Below are positions 1 to 12,344 of a stretch of DNA of 64,000 bases, one piece after another. Location: positions 248,001 through 312,000 of the forward strand of contig JAGFMI010000023.1 in the NCBI GenBank assembly GCA_021030905.1, given 5' to 3'. Each line of letters starts with the position of its first letter. Positions within the stretch are counted from its first letter, which is position 1. Made by a program: the position numbers and the translations under genes. The stretch is from Pyrenula massariospora (lineage: Eukaryota > Ascomycota > Eurotiomycetes > Pyrenulales > Pyrenulaceae). The notes under the pieces are model-generated. The model did no database searches. It saw only the letters and a program-made list of their open reading frames with translations, and was not told where the DNA came from.

Positions 1-1391
1 GATCCGGAGCCGTGACGAAATTCCAGAACTCCTTATTCAGCGCCGAAACTTCAACATTCATCCTAGGCATGCTACGAAATGGTGAGCTCGATCCCATCGA
101 GGAACCACCTCATGGCTCAGCACAGCCAGCTTTGATACAGTTGTCGAACACAGCTGATCCTACCAACAACGTGCCAGTCAAGGCTGGTATAATCCGTGTA
201 CTGGAGAACAAACCAGGCTTCGAGTTTCGCAACCATTCCATGTCCGCTTTGCTCTCCAACCCAGAGGCTTTCGTAGGCGTCGAAAGCATAGACAAACCCA
301 CTATCGCTAGTGGCCTTAAGTCCCTTTCCCTAGCCCAGGCGCTGACATCAACTCCCAAAGCTCTCCCAACACTTGTGAAATCTAAACTCTTCGCTTTCCG
401 AGTTGCACAGTTGTCGGAACAACAGTTTGTGGAAAGCTTTGGCGATTCTCTTGGGGGCCAAGATGTCGCCAAACATATCCATGATCATGCTGTTCGGGTT
501 ACGACGAGAAATTATCACGCTCTCACCTCGATCTTGCAGTCGGTTCGCGGCACCGGCATTACAGCCATTGACGGCATAGAGCCCTTACCACAACGATGCA
601 ATCGTCTTATCATTGAGGCGAATGAGCTCCCCTAGCAAATCAATCTTGAGAAGCTCTTTGGGAGCCTCGACTATTGCGAGCGCAGCGATTCCACATGCGT
701 TACCTGCCCCGCCGCATATTATGTGGAGTTGCTTCAATCCCTCAGAAATAATAACTTAAACCCAAGCACGCCTTGGACGCAATGGTCGAATATTGAAGAT
801 TTTCGCTTCGAAGGCGCCGGCGCCGTCTCCCAGTGGAGCCTCTCCCTCCCCTCAGGCTTCCGCCAATTCTATTACGGCGCCATCCAAGACGTGGTCATGC
901 ACGTGCGCTACACCTCGCGCGACGGCGGAAGCAAGCTCGCCGGGGCCGCCGCCGGGGCCGTGGCGGGCTATGTGCGCGCGGTGAAAGGGCTCGCCGACGG
1001 ACTGTTCTCGATCGTGGATGCGCGCACCGAATTTGCAACCCAGTGGGCGGCATTCGTCCGGCCGCCCATGCCGCCGCCAGCGCTGCAGCAGCGTTTGTTG
1101 GTGCTGAGCAAGCTGAACGAGCGGCTGCCGATCTATACAAAGGGCCATCCGGTCAGCGGCCTGGTCGCGCAGGACGTGTGGGTGATTACAGATGCGCAGG
1201 TCGCGACGGGGGCCCTGAGCCTGGCGCAGGGGAACAATGTGCTTTCATTTACCGATGGGCCGGCGGTGGGTGGGTTGAAGGTCTTCGTTGCGCAGGGGCC
1301 GGTCATGATTTCGGACTGGACCGTGACGCTGGCGGATGCGAGTTTACCGGTGAGTCGATTGTGGGTGTTGATCAGGTATGTGATGAAGTAG
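1..1391 (+). pseudogene. Remnant of a Tc toxin subunit A (TcA)-like gene, partial at the left edge
   Basis: The reading frame is open to the window edge; no start codon is visible. Residues coded by about 390-600 resemble the VRP1 (Salmonella virulence plasmid A) region of TcA proteins, with FGDSLGG followed by helical sequence. After an in-frame TAG (633-635) the same frame continues with LFGSLDYC, two cysteines and PAAYYVELL, the conserved TcA VRP1 core. Within about 30 codons it jumps to FEGAGAVSQWSLSLP and DVVMHVRYTSRDGG, the C-terminal TcB-binding end of TcA. A full TcA is about 2,500 residues, so roughly 1,900 central residues (the pore and shaft regions) are missing, with no intron to hold them. 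GC content rises sharply near 790-815, close to the join. Bacterial TcA forms the receptor-binding, pore-forming part of ABC toxins; fungal homologues are known. This copy looks non-functional. An assembly collapse is the main alternative. Confidence 0.75.
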
Positions 1392-2189
1392 GGGATGCGC
1401 GGGAAGCAGGACTTTCGGCGTATGCAGTTTTCTTCTTCCCTCTCTATCCTCGCTTCGCGTTTGTTCATTTCTTCGGTTTACGAGCATTATGATTATATCC
1501 TCACGTCATCTTTAATTCCAGCCATCAACTACTTATTCTCCTTCGGCTTCATCCTCCATCCCATCCAATGCGCCTACGCATAGCTTCTCGTCCTATCCAT
1601 ATTATCCCATTTACACCGCCATTGGCTTTCCCACAGACTCCCAAACGGCCTCGCCAGTTCTCCAGGTCGTACAGAGCGCCCCCTCCCCCCCAAAACATCA
1701 GTCCATGTAAAGTTTACAGGCGCAAGCCCCTAGAAGGCCACAAAAGAACTTAGTTCAGAGCCACAAGCCCACTCACAGCACCAGCACAAACCCATCATTC
1801 AAAACTCCATTTACTTCATTCATTCAAAATCCCCTGCCTGAGAAAACTCATGCACATAACACTGTCTGATCATCTCCCGTCTCTCATCGCGTCTTCCCCA
1901 CAAGCTCCATTAATCCATACCATCTTCTACTTGGCATATCATGTTACAACAAGTCCTATGCAAACCATTTCAAACTACCAGCCCACAAGTGCCTCAAATA
2001 TGATATCAGACACCACTCGAGCCCGAAACAGCTCCCCGAAACGACTACAATGTTCCGAAGCCTGCTCGCACGGCGTGCCGTCGAGCATCAAAACCACAAT
2101 CCAGTGATAGAAAAGCGCAAAAGGTGCCCTAGCAAGGATGAGACACAACCCATCCGTCGCAATACTCACAGCCATGACCACCGTCCACC
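1392..2189. other. Intergenic, 0.8 kb
   Basis: No coding frame here has family similarity or splice support. The stretch is C-rich and T-rich on the + strand and lies between the TcA remnant and the 3' end of the kinase gene, so it probably holds 3' UTR. Confidence 0.6.
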
Positions 2190-4295
2190 TCAGAAGATCG
2201 TCCCAAACGTCCCATCCGTAGCAATATTCTTCCTCGGGCTCCCCTTCCCCTCCGCATCTGCCGCCGGCTTCCTGTGCCTATACCCAAACAAATAGTCAGT
2301 AAATCCACCCCTTAGCTTGCACCGCGCAGGAAAATCAGAACCACATACCTAAACGTAAACCCAACAAACATATTCCTCCCCATCGCCTCCTTCCGATCCT
2401 CCATCTCCTCCAACGCCTTCTGCTTATCATGTACCTCCTTGTACTTGGCCATATCCGCCTCATTCCCAAAGTCGTCAAAATACCCCGCGTCCGTCTCGCT
2501 GTCCAGCTCCGGCACAAACGGCGCCTTCTGCTCCCGCAGCGCATCAAAGTCGACCTCGGCGAAATACTCATGCGCGCGGATCTGCCCGAAGTTGCGGAAC
2601 CGGTCCGTCTTGGAGGCGACCAGCTTGGTGATCAGGTCCCAGGTGCGTTTCGAGAGGAAGTAGTTCGGGTCGTCGTATTGGGGTTTTCGTAGGACGTGTT
2701 TCCAGCGCTTGAGGTTTTGCCATGTTTCGTCTACGGACGCGCCCGCGAAGGGCGGATACCCGGCCAGCGCCTCGAAGAGCATGCATCCCAGGCTCCAGTA
2801 GTCGACCGTGAAGTCGTACTCTTCGCCGCGGAGGACTTCTGGGGCCATGTAGTCCGGGCTTCCCACGATGGACTTGGCGTAGTTGACGTCCTGCTTCCGT
2901 AGGGAACGGTAGCCTTGGCGACGTTCAGCGGCAGATCGGTCTTCGACTGCTGAACGGCCAAAGGGGACGGATGTGTTGCCTATCTCTTCGAGTTTGACAC
3001 GCATGGATTCGATTTTAGCGGGGGCAAGGATACCCGCTGCGAGACCGAAGTCGGTCAGTTTGACGTGGCCAGAGGAATCGATTAGGAAATTTTCGGGCTT
3101 GAGGTCTCGATGGATGTAGCCAAGAGTGTGTAGCGCATCAACGCACATGAACATCTCAGAGATGTAAAAGCGTGCGTGCCGATTGTGGAGGACACCAGTA
3201 TTGTTAAGAAGCGTACGGAAGTCACCGCCAGGTACGTATTCCATGGCGAGGTAAATGGAATCGTCATCTTGGAAAGCGTATAGAAGACTCACAAGCCATT
3301 CGCTCTTAGCGGCTGTGAGGATGTCGCGCTCGGTCAATATGTGACGGACTTCATCGAGCTTGAAAAGCAGCCTCTTGCTCATGATCTTCAACGCGCAAAT
3401 TTCCCGAGTATCTTTCTTCTGCGCCAAAAACACCTGTCCGTATCCCCCCTGTCCAACTTGTGTGAGCCTCGTAAAGTCTCCTTGTCGAAGGCGTGTACGG
3501 CGTTTGCGCAGGTTTGCCCTTTCACGGCCAAGATACTTCTGTAAAGCCGGGTCGTAATCGGAGGCTGGAGTAGCTGGAGGCGGGGGATAAGAGTCTTTGA
3601 AGGCTTGATTGCGTGTCTGTCTGTTGTGAACGTAGCTAAGAAGGTCAAAGTAGTGGTCAAGGAAGTCTACTATAGTCAGAAAATCTCTATGCATGGCTAG
3701 TACGTTACCACCTACACAATTGAGTGACATTGGCAAGTCTCTTGACCTTTGGGGCTTGCAACTTCTCTATCTCCTCTGGTGTCAATCCACGTGTAGCATT
3801 CGTCTGTGTCTTTCTGCTTTCCACCTGCTGATACTGCTCTTGCCTTGAAATAGCTGCAGCATTTTGTTGGAGGCCAAGGTCTTTTCCAAATCGTATTCCT
3901 CCAGGCGGCGTGTTCTCTTTGTTGCTCTTGCGAGGAGGGCTGCCGGGTGGACCGCTCTGAATGACACTATCATTCAAAGTAGTAGCGTTACTGAGATTGT
4001 CGTCGGCCACGGAAAGGGCTTGCTTAGCGGGCGAGGTCGGCTGCTTCTTAGACGGAGACATAACTCCAAGTTTCATGGCATTATCGAAGACATTTGGAAG
4101 ATCATTAGCGCCAGGAGGCAGGGACTTCTTGCTTGGGCTGCCCTGGGGAGTCGCAAGAGGACTTGTGAAACCAGTCTGGTTAGGAGTTTGGGGAGTATGA
4201 GGACGTTCGTAGATCTCGTTGCCAGAACGAGTATGTAAAAGAGGCGGGGGAATAGGCATTTTCAGGTCTGTTTTGCGTTCTGGTGAAGCAGCCAT
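2190..4295 (-). CDS. dbf2: NDR-family protein kinase Dbf2/SidB (mitotic exit / septation network)
   Basis: Exons: 4295-3716, 3666-2349, 2277-2190 (661 aa). The 49-bp intron uses the second of two adjacent TAG acceptors, which restores the family sequence NVTQLYFLDHYFDLL. The 71-bp second intron leads to a short last exon ending in DGTFGTIF, typical of fungal orthologues. The N-terminal ~190 residues are Ser/Pro-rich and disordered. The Mob1-binding N-lobe extension is at about 194-255 and the kinase domain starts near 257: glycine loop GQGGYG, catalytic Lys287 (CALKIMS), HRDLKPEN at 379-386, DFG at 399-401. A long NDR-type insert precedes the activation loop KSIVGSPDYMAPE. The C-terminal hydrophobic motif FVGFTFR (627-633) is intact. 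With Mob1 this kinase acts at spindle poles and the septum to drive mitotic exit and cytokinesis. Length and motifs are all normal. Confidence 0.96.
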
Positions 4296-4631
4296 CTTGG
4301 AGGTAGAGGATAAAGGTGGATTGTGTGATCAGTCGTGGTAGTAAGTTACGGATGAGCAGTTCCACACCGCCTCGGAGCGCAGGCTCCGTGAACTTTAGAG
4401 AAAGACTCTCAATGAGGACGTGATATGTTCTAGAGGCAATTGATACGCGCAGCAGGAGGATGAAATGGAACTGATCGACAAAAGTCAAGCCTGAGGTATC
4501 ACTGTCGTCTGTGGCATGATACACTAGTCAAAGCCAAGGTTGGCCGGCAAAAACAACAACCCTGCCAAGTTTTGGTCGCCCCAGCAACCATCGTCTCTTC
4601 ACCTTCTCTGCTAACCGATCTTCGACGGCAT
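4296..4631. promoter_or_regulatory. Divergent promoter region of the Dbf2 kinase and the 2EXR gene
   Basis: 336 bp separate the two divergent start codons. This is called from geometry only; no specific element was identified. Confidence 0.35.
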
Positions 4632-5744
4632 ATGATTGCATCGCATCCATCAATCGCCCTATATCCAAAGGAGCTACTGTCCGAAATGCAGAACACAGTC
4701 CGCATGATCTCCGGTGCCTGGCCTCCTTACACGAGTTCTCCAATGTGGGAGATGTTAGATGTCTTTAAAAGAAGCAAACGAAACCCCCAGAAGTGCATAC
4801 TGCTCTCATTACCTGTTGAACCTAGGACCACCATTTGGGAAGTCGTTTTCCGCGCAACGATCCTGAATTTCAAATGTGGTCGAGATGGCATCAGCCATAG
4901 TCACGACGTTGATGGCGATTTGATCAAAATAAAACGACAACGCTACCCGCTTGCTCTACTCACAGTTTCCAGGCAAGTTAACGCCGAGGTCAAGGATCTA
5001 TGGCCCAAGCTCGTTCTTTTCGACTTCACCTAGGCTTGTCTCATTATTTGCTTTAACAAACTTTCGACGCCGTCAATCTTACAAAGGTCTCTCATTCGGC
5101 GAGTATGTCTTCGAGACTATCGACTATATTTACGAGAACATCCTGTTTTTAGGACTTTTTGCATTATGGGCCTAGGATCTTGTCTAGCTCACGTGAACAA
5201 TCTACAGTTAAGCGTACTCACGGTGCATGATACCTATATTCACTCTGAATTTCCAAGGTTTACCCTTGAAGATTTAATCAGGAGTTCATATGGATGGCAC
5301 GAACTTCGGCTATATGTTAAATGGCGCAACCCCGAGAACTCAGCGGAGCACCTAAAATCTTTTCAAGAACGACTGCAGCTTGCTAATGACACGATCACAT
5401 TCTCTAATGGAAAAAATGTCGGCATCAAAGTGTCTCTCTACGTCTTGAGGCAAGAAGATTTCGGCGGTAGGACGCAGTATCTTCCTGAATGGCAGAACAT
5501 CGCGGTCACTAAAAATCAACAACATTGCTTTGAAGACGACAAGACACCCTCTCCGTTCGAATATGACCATCAGAGCATAGTCCGGGATCCGTACTCTATC
5601 CTTGTCGTCGCTAAAAGAGCGCGGGGTGCGGATGTTATGCAGCAGAATGAATACTGTTCAGAGATTAGGAATAGCCTCTCACAGAAAGACAAGGTTCACT
5701 GGCGCACTCTGGCAGAATCTGCGCATTCATCCAAGGGAAAGTAA
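4632..5744 (+). pseudogene. 2EXR-type hypothetical protein, interrupted by one in-frame TAG
   Basis: From ATG 4632 the frame codes ILLSLPVEPRTTIWEVVF and LLTVSRQVNAEVKDLW, the start of the fungal 2EXR / F-box-like family. It meets TAG at 5031-5033, just after LVLFDFT. The same frame then stays open for another 236 codons to TAA at 5742-5744, beginning ACLIICFNKLS, which fits the next conserved strand of the family. So one base change (CAG to TAG, in CpA context) splits an otherwise intact 370-codon gene. No GT-AG intron removes the stop without also deleting conserved sequence, although a CACCTAG acceptor lies on it. The function of the family is unknown. Confidence 0.6.
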
Positions 5745-7000
5745 GAAAAATCTCTTGACCTCTTGAACGAGTCATCTGGATGCTGACTATGTTTTTAGTG
5801 GTCTTCCCCAAAGCAATCTAAGACCAAAGTTTATGATTTCCCTGTAGCCTTAGAACATAGATATCGACATCAATATCAAAAGTTCTTAGAAACTCCTGAA
5901 TGTTGCACCGGGACGAAGCTCCTTTCAGGGTCACTGCTTATTCCATATTCACGGTAAGACGAACTCTTCTTTGGCTGACGGGTACTGGACCAGAGGTCGG
6001 TGATCCACGAGCAAATCGATATCTCTGAGCACCGCCTATAATAGCAAATTGATAGACACCACACAAACACATTGTAATTCGTGGCGGATGTTTCTCTGCT
6101 ATCGAGCAAAAGGAACACTGGTCCTCAAAATGCTGCACGTCGTGAGAAAACATGACGGAGCTGAAGGTTGATCCCATGCGGCGCATATGACACTGGTTCC
6201 TATCTTATACATACGATATCAATTCTGCGTCTATAATCCCAAGTACTCCGGAAGCAGCGTCCATCAAACAGCGCTTCAGAACTTTTTCCTCACGATCTAT
6301 CGCCCTGTCTGTCTGAATGACAAGTAATCTCATATCCTGGGGATTTCTTACGGTCTCTTTTCCCATTGTTATTTCCTCATGGTCTCCATGCTCCTTGATC
6401 TCCTCATTCTCGCTAGGCCCGCTCCCTATCTATAGCGACCTATCCTACCACCTCCGTCATGCTCCATTCATACAAAGCCTCATGCCTTTGACTACCTCAG
6501 CTCTACAATCCCCGTGCCCACGCTCAAAGCTCCTAACTAGTCCACACCCACCCTCTCCCTCTCAAGGATCTCAAGAACCAAACTCAATGCTAGTCTCATC
6601 AACAGCATCCTCAGGGTACGGTATTTTACAGCGTCAACCCCCCCAACCATCCCACTCTCAATACACGCCGCCGCCCTAACACGATCATATCTTACCACAA
6701 AAAATACCCACCCCCGGCCCCGCCGAACTCGCATGCACCCACGACGATGCTGCGATGCAATCCGATCCTCGCTACGGCGAGAGATAAAGCCCAGCCCAGC
6801 CCAGCACGGCAAGATCCTCGTCAGACCTCAATCACGACCGCAAAGCCTTCGCAAACAAGCTCACTTACTCAGGGTTTGGTCTGTGCTTTTGCTCGGCATG
6901 GAACTAGCCTAGGGTTAAAGTGCGGAGCGCTGTGAAAAGCACTTGACTATGTGTTCGTCCCGTCCGTTTGTGACAAGAGGGGGAAGAGAGTAGCATCAAG

Positions 7001-7023
7001 CAGAACAGAACAGAACAGAACAG
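7001..7023. repeat. (CAGAA)n microsatellite
   Basis: Four and a half perfect copies of CAGAA. Confidence 0.9.
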
Positions 7024-7565
7024 TCTAGTCAGACAGGGCGTCAAGGTGGTCGGTATCGTCGTACATCCCATGCATGCATTTTGCGGACCGGGGGGGTGGG
7101 GGGTGAGTTGTGTCGGGTATAGGTAGAGCAGGAGCTATGCTTGGTATCAGCATGCTCATCTTCACAGCCTGGCCTGGGCTTTTCTTGTCTTGCTTTGCTT
7201 TACTTTACTTTGTTTTTATCATAAAGCCCCCAACCCGTGGCGCTACATGCAACATGCATGATCATGCTCATGCTCATGCTCGTAGTCTTGGATTAGAAAT
7301 CAGAATGAACCGCGGCAAAGGAGAGGCGAAGATGCCGTCGATCGGGACCAGACTACCTTAGATAGGACGATACGTATAGGCAAGGCAAGGCAAGAACACA
7401 GAAGGAAAGAGAGACCTACATACGCAGCTTATCAGTACCACCCCGCCCCCATACTCATACATGCTCGAGCAAGCAAAGCTCGTACACGATGACGGGGCCA
7501 AATTAACCTTCTATCGAGATAGATGAAGAGAATGATGGTCGTACAGAAAACTTTAATTTGACATA

Positions 7566-7720
7566 CAGACATTTTCCCTGCCCTGACGAGAGAGGGGGGG
7601 ATTTGGTTGGTTGGTTGCGCATGCAGACAATTTTTCCCTGCCCTGACGAGGGAGGGTGGTTAGTGTTGCACGCAGACATTTTTCCCTGCCATGACAAGGC
7701 AGGTTGGTTGTGCATGCAGT
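7566..7720. repeat. Three imperfect tandem repeats of about 50-58 bp
   Basis: Three units start at 7566, 7624 and 7673. Each opens with CAGACA followed by a T-run and CCCTGCC(C/A)TGAC, then a G-rich stretch and GGTTG(G)TTG or GTGTTG, ending near GCATGCAG. Divergence between units is about 10-20 percent. No coding frame is shared. Confidence 0.8.
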
Positions 7721-8288
7721 CCGCATACACACATGCATGCCTTTCTAGGCGGACTAGGGAGCGCAGCGTCCATCCCTGGACGTTGACTCGAAGAGTTTCG
7801 ACTTCGAGTTCCCCGGACCATTCGATCCGTCTAGTCGTTGATATCACGCGACCGTGTACATATGCATGCACTGCAGATCCACCCAGGGAACGAGGGGATC
7901 CGCACATCGATTCTCCCTGTCCTGTACTACGGGGCGGTTGGGAGATGACCCGGTTCGAAGTAACCCAAGCCCCCAACAACTCCCTGTCGACCTACCTGGC
8001 GACCCATCAATAACGCACACCTATCCTCCCCACCCCACAGTCACGCTCGCAAGAACTCTTTAGGTACGAGAGGCGCGTCTCAGCTCACCATTTCAACCCA
8101 TTCCACTCAATTTTCAACATATGTTCGGTATATTTGCCCCGTATAAATCGCGGGGAAATTCGGGGGTATGGAAACGGCGGGCTGGTTCTTGTGATTGATC
8201 CTTTTTAATTCTTTCGTATGTACATGTATACATGCATGGCTTTCCCGTGGGTGGGGAGTTAGAGCCGTGTAGGAAGGGGGATGGTTGT

Positions 8289-8306
8289 TTGTTGTTGTTG
8301 TTGTTG
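8289..8306. repeat. (TTG)6 microsatellite
   Basis: A short TTG array followed by a T-rich tract. Confidence 0.85.
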
Positions 8307-11089
8307 TTCGTTTCTTTTTCTTCTTTCTTTTTTCAATCTGGCCAAGTGAATCATCGGCGTCATTGGCGTAAGGAGGCTGAAAATTTTTCTTTTTCCAGCA
8401 GAGACAATGTGAGTTGAGAGGGAGGTGGATCGGAAAAGAGGTTGGGAAAGGCGAAGAGGATGGAGAGGTTTTGAATTTGGTGGAAGGTTTGGTGGTGCCG
8501 ATGGGGCGTAAGATGCAGGGCGAGCTTCTAGGGACATTTTCGGGTTTCCAAATTGCCGATGGAGCGAGGAGTCGTGATCTATCGGTCGTGATGGAGGTAC
8601 GTAGGTTTAGATAAGGTGCCTCTTGTTTGGTTTGTGTCAACTAGAGCATCCTGAAATATCTGATATGTGTCAATTAGAGCGTGCGAGGGAGGGTCATTGA
8701 GCAGGAGGCAACTATGGAGCGTCCTAGCATCATTGATTCTAGGTGTGCTCCTAACATCCACCCGTTTACCTTCCCAACATCATTCAAACCTGTGCAAACT
8801 AGGAGGAGACTGCACTAAACTTGGGTTGACAGGTCTCATGTTGAGTGGCATTCCCTGACTATCTGACGTCAAGGGGCGAGAACCTGAACCGAGCAGGCAT
8901 CCAGTCTAAGATGCAGAAAGGAGCGAGACCATCCGAAAACACGTCCTTGACATTTCATCAAGATTCCACGGGTTAATTCTATACGGTTCAAGCTGTCAAC
9001 GTCATTTTGCCACCTTGCTTGCGCATTTCTTTTGTGAAGCTCAGCTGAATCGTGATCGAGAACTGTATGAAGAAGTGGAGGGGGGAGAGCTGTGCATCAG
9101 CATGTACCGTATCTGCAATCCTGAATTGCGCGATGGGTCATTCAAGGCGACCGCAGGAATTTTCGGGGGGGCGGAAGGATGTTTCTCATTGATTGCCAAT
9201 AAATGTGGTGAGCAGAAGAAAGCAGCCGTGAGAATGCTATTGGCGAGGCGGTTTCGGGGGTGTTGGATGTTTTATTGGTAGACAGTGTGCAGCAATGCGA
9301 CGCGACGTGCTGACCAACTGCTTTGTACAGTACGTACGTGATGCCGCCCGTCACCCCAACGGTGGCCTAATCTTCTGACGAGGCATGACGATCACAATCG
9401 GCGTTAAAAATGGGTCTTCAAATCTATGGAATGGATACTTCCAAATGATGACTAGGAGCGGGCCGCTCGGATGAGAACTTCAGTTTCAGAAACCCTGCTG
9501 TTCATTGTGGACCTGGTGGGACTCCATCTAGAGACTAGAGGCGATGCCGGCGATCAGACTCGGTTCCATTTTGGGATGGTTGAATATCGGTGTCAGTTCT
9601 ACTTCGACGCGGCTGACGAAGCTGCGTGATGTTCGTCTCAGGTTCGGAAGGTAGACATATACTTGGAATGATCATCGGCGTAAGCCCCTGCTATTGTCTA
9701 GCTGGTTGGCCAGGAACAGATCCGTCGCGTTATCTCTATAATAAGTCGCCGTGCGGCCCGGTGGCGGATCCGGCTGTAAGGCGTGGATGCATTGAGACTC
9801 GTGTCTGAGCCACCGTATCTGTCTGAAGAGCACCAAGACGGGCATAAAGCCACGTAACAGGCAACCGCAGATTCTATCTATCACCAAGACGAAATATACG
9901 AAACATCGCGCCAGGAAAAGGAAAACTTGGCCACAAATGAATGACCAGATGCTGACCGCGCAGATGAAACAAATCTTGTAATATCCTGGGCCCCTGCAAA
10001 CATCACGTCTAGAACGACCGGTCATATGTAGATTATGAAGGCATAAAAAGAGCTAGGATTGGCAACCGATACAAGGGCCTATCGAGGATCGACTAAGGCA
10101 ATCGGAATTCGAGCCGTGTCGACCGACATCATGCACGTGTGGCTCCGGGTTTCCTACGGTCTCTCGCTTGCCCGGTGGCCAGGTACCATCTCTATTGTCA
10201 AGAAAACTCGTTCCCTTACATGGCATTTCTGACATTCCTATCCGCTGTCAGGATCACCGTCTTTGCAGGGAGGAAGGAAGCAGCTTCGGCTCGCCGCATG
10301 ACCGTAAGCGGGAAGATAGGGTAGGGCTGAAGGATTCTCCAAGTGCCAGGGCGATGACCGGCCGAGAGTGATAAGCGGTAGGGCTGAAGGATCCGATGTA
10401 TCATGTGCATGTACGATCGGCGCCTTCTGCCGGACGCAAGACTCTATCCATGTCACCCGCTATAGGGCGGACGCCTTACTTTGCCTCTGAAGAGCCACTT
10501 AGACTTCTGATGCATCGTGCTTGGGGAATTCAGCTCAGGCCATTTTGTCGTACTGGATCTCCACTTCGGCTGTGGTGACGGATTGGGGACTGGGAAGCTG
10601 TCAGGACGAGTACCTGGTACGTGGGTCGTGGGAACGATTTCTAGTCTCCGGAAAGATGCTGGAATATTTCAATACATAGACTGGGCCTGGATCTCACTAT
10701 TGACCGTTTTAGAGGAGAAAACTCAGCAGGTGACGTCGACTAGAGGCAAAGCACGCTCAAGATAAGATACAGGGACAAAATGGAAGCAGATGTGGTAGGT
10801 TCTTATAAGTGACTCTCAAAGGGAGGAGTTCCCACTGGATGCCAAGAGCCAAGACTTCGGTAGAAGTCGGGACGCGACTGAGGATCAGTTAGTTAGAGCA
10901 GGAGCTCGACTTCAGCTCGATCACAGATATGAATCCAAGTTGCGCTCGGACGCTCAAAGGAGTGCAGGAATCAGGCGTAACATTCGCAGGTGATTAGCAG
11001 AATGAAACCTCAGTAAAAGTAGCTGGCTCAATGCGGGATCTATAAGTCCTGGTGCGTGTAAGATCTTTATCACTGTCTTTACTATGGTC

Positions 11090-11239
11090 ACAGGCCTATT
11101 AAATTTTAGCGGCCTCCACTGCCCCATCGCATTTTACATACACGTACAGTTCTTCCAGCGGGATTGTTCAGCTTATTCTGAAATATATACGCCAGATAAC
11201 CAACATTACAGGAGACCCACCAAAATTTAATAGGCCTGT
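11090..11239. mobile_element. MITE-like 150-bp element with 18-bp terminal inverted repeats
   Basis: ACAGGCCTATTAAATTTT at 11090-11107 is the exact reverse complement of 11222-11239. The 114 bp between are unrelated to the arms and non-coding. No clear target-site duplication flanks it. Perfect 18-bp arms at this spacing are unlikely by chance, so a foldback/MITE-type element is the best guess. Confidence 0.45.
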
Positions 11240-12344
11240 AACGTAGTACGTGTGTCTGGGCTTAAAGGAGCTTGCTGACGACCCAAAACAGCTAATTTAC
11301 CCTGCGAGAGGGGCCTCCAACAGACGCACGGGACACTGGTATCGCAGTCTCATCGTAGAGCCTAAGGAGTTTCATTAAATCAGATACCTGATTGATCAAA
11401 CGGTAAAGACAGTACATTCAGCCAAGTAAGCAGCCAGCCAGTCGTCAACAGCGCAAGAGATCAGAACCCCTCGTCTTTGTCAAAAATCGCGGACGAATCG
11501 CCAGTTTCTTCGATCCTCTCTGACATTGCTCTGCAGCCTCCGTATTCTTCCTAGAAAATTTGCACCGATTGCTTCCTCCAATGTCCCTCTGCGCGACAGG
11601 GATAGCGGATCTTTCCCTTGCAAGCGTGAAAGTAGAGTTTGCCATCCCCTGTCATTTGCCATGCTGTCCCGCCCAACTCGTAGAAATTGCAAGTAACCTT
11701 CCTAGCCAGCCTCCTGCATCTTCACCGGTGAAGATGTTCCCATTATTTTACCGGGTCCACAATTGGAAATAGGGAAAAGGAAAAGCAATTGCTAAGGCAG
11801 ACAGAAAACCACCCCTGGGAATCAATTCGTTGCCTCTTCCACGAAAAGGACAGGATGCGCGTGCAGTTCCAAAATTGTTTTTGCAGACAGCCGCCACCCG
11901 AAACGTCAATTGAAAAGGAACAACACCACTTGTTCGTCGCCGAAAGTATCCCCTACCGAAGTTTCTTTTAACAGAACCAAACGCGAGCAATCAAATGCCA
12001 AGCAGATAGCCTCCCGAACTAAAAGTAAGAACAGATTAAAGAAAGGAATTGATCTTGCCCCGATTTTCTTCCTCCCATTGTGATATACTTGCAATAACGA
12101 CAGACGTGAAAAGCAACGTGGAACTGCCCCAACCGAGTCCCGGAGGCAGCTTAAGCGCGGAAAGGACGGAGCTCGGAATCAAAACAGACAGTGTCGGTAG
12201 GCGAGAGATTGTGTTGAATAGTTTCCTCGATCGGGTCATTCATTGTCACGCACTTCCGAGGCCGGCTCATCAAGTACCTGCAACTTCTACCCCACAGCTT
12301 CAGTTCACAACTCCCTTTCACGGTATTTTCTCGGGAATACGAAA

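Larger units (their letters stand above)
5745..12344. other. Gene-poor stretch, 6.6 kb
   Basis: No frame here shows family similarity or a credible exon chain on either strand; the longest open frames are compositionally biased. It contains the tandem repeat at 7566-7720, short microsatellites and the inverted-repeat element at 11090-11239. Decayed elements that I cannot recognise are possible. Confidence 0.5.

Noticed and set aside
8107-8640. 177-codon open frame on the - strand
   Set aside because: Low-complexity Lys/Thr runs come from the TTG/TTC microsatellite on the other strand; no domain or splice context.
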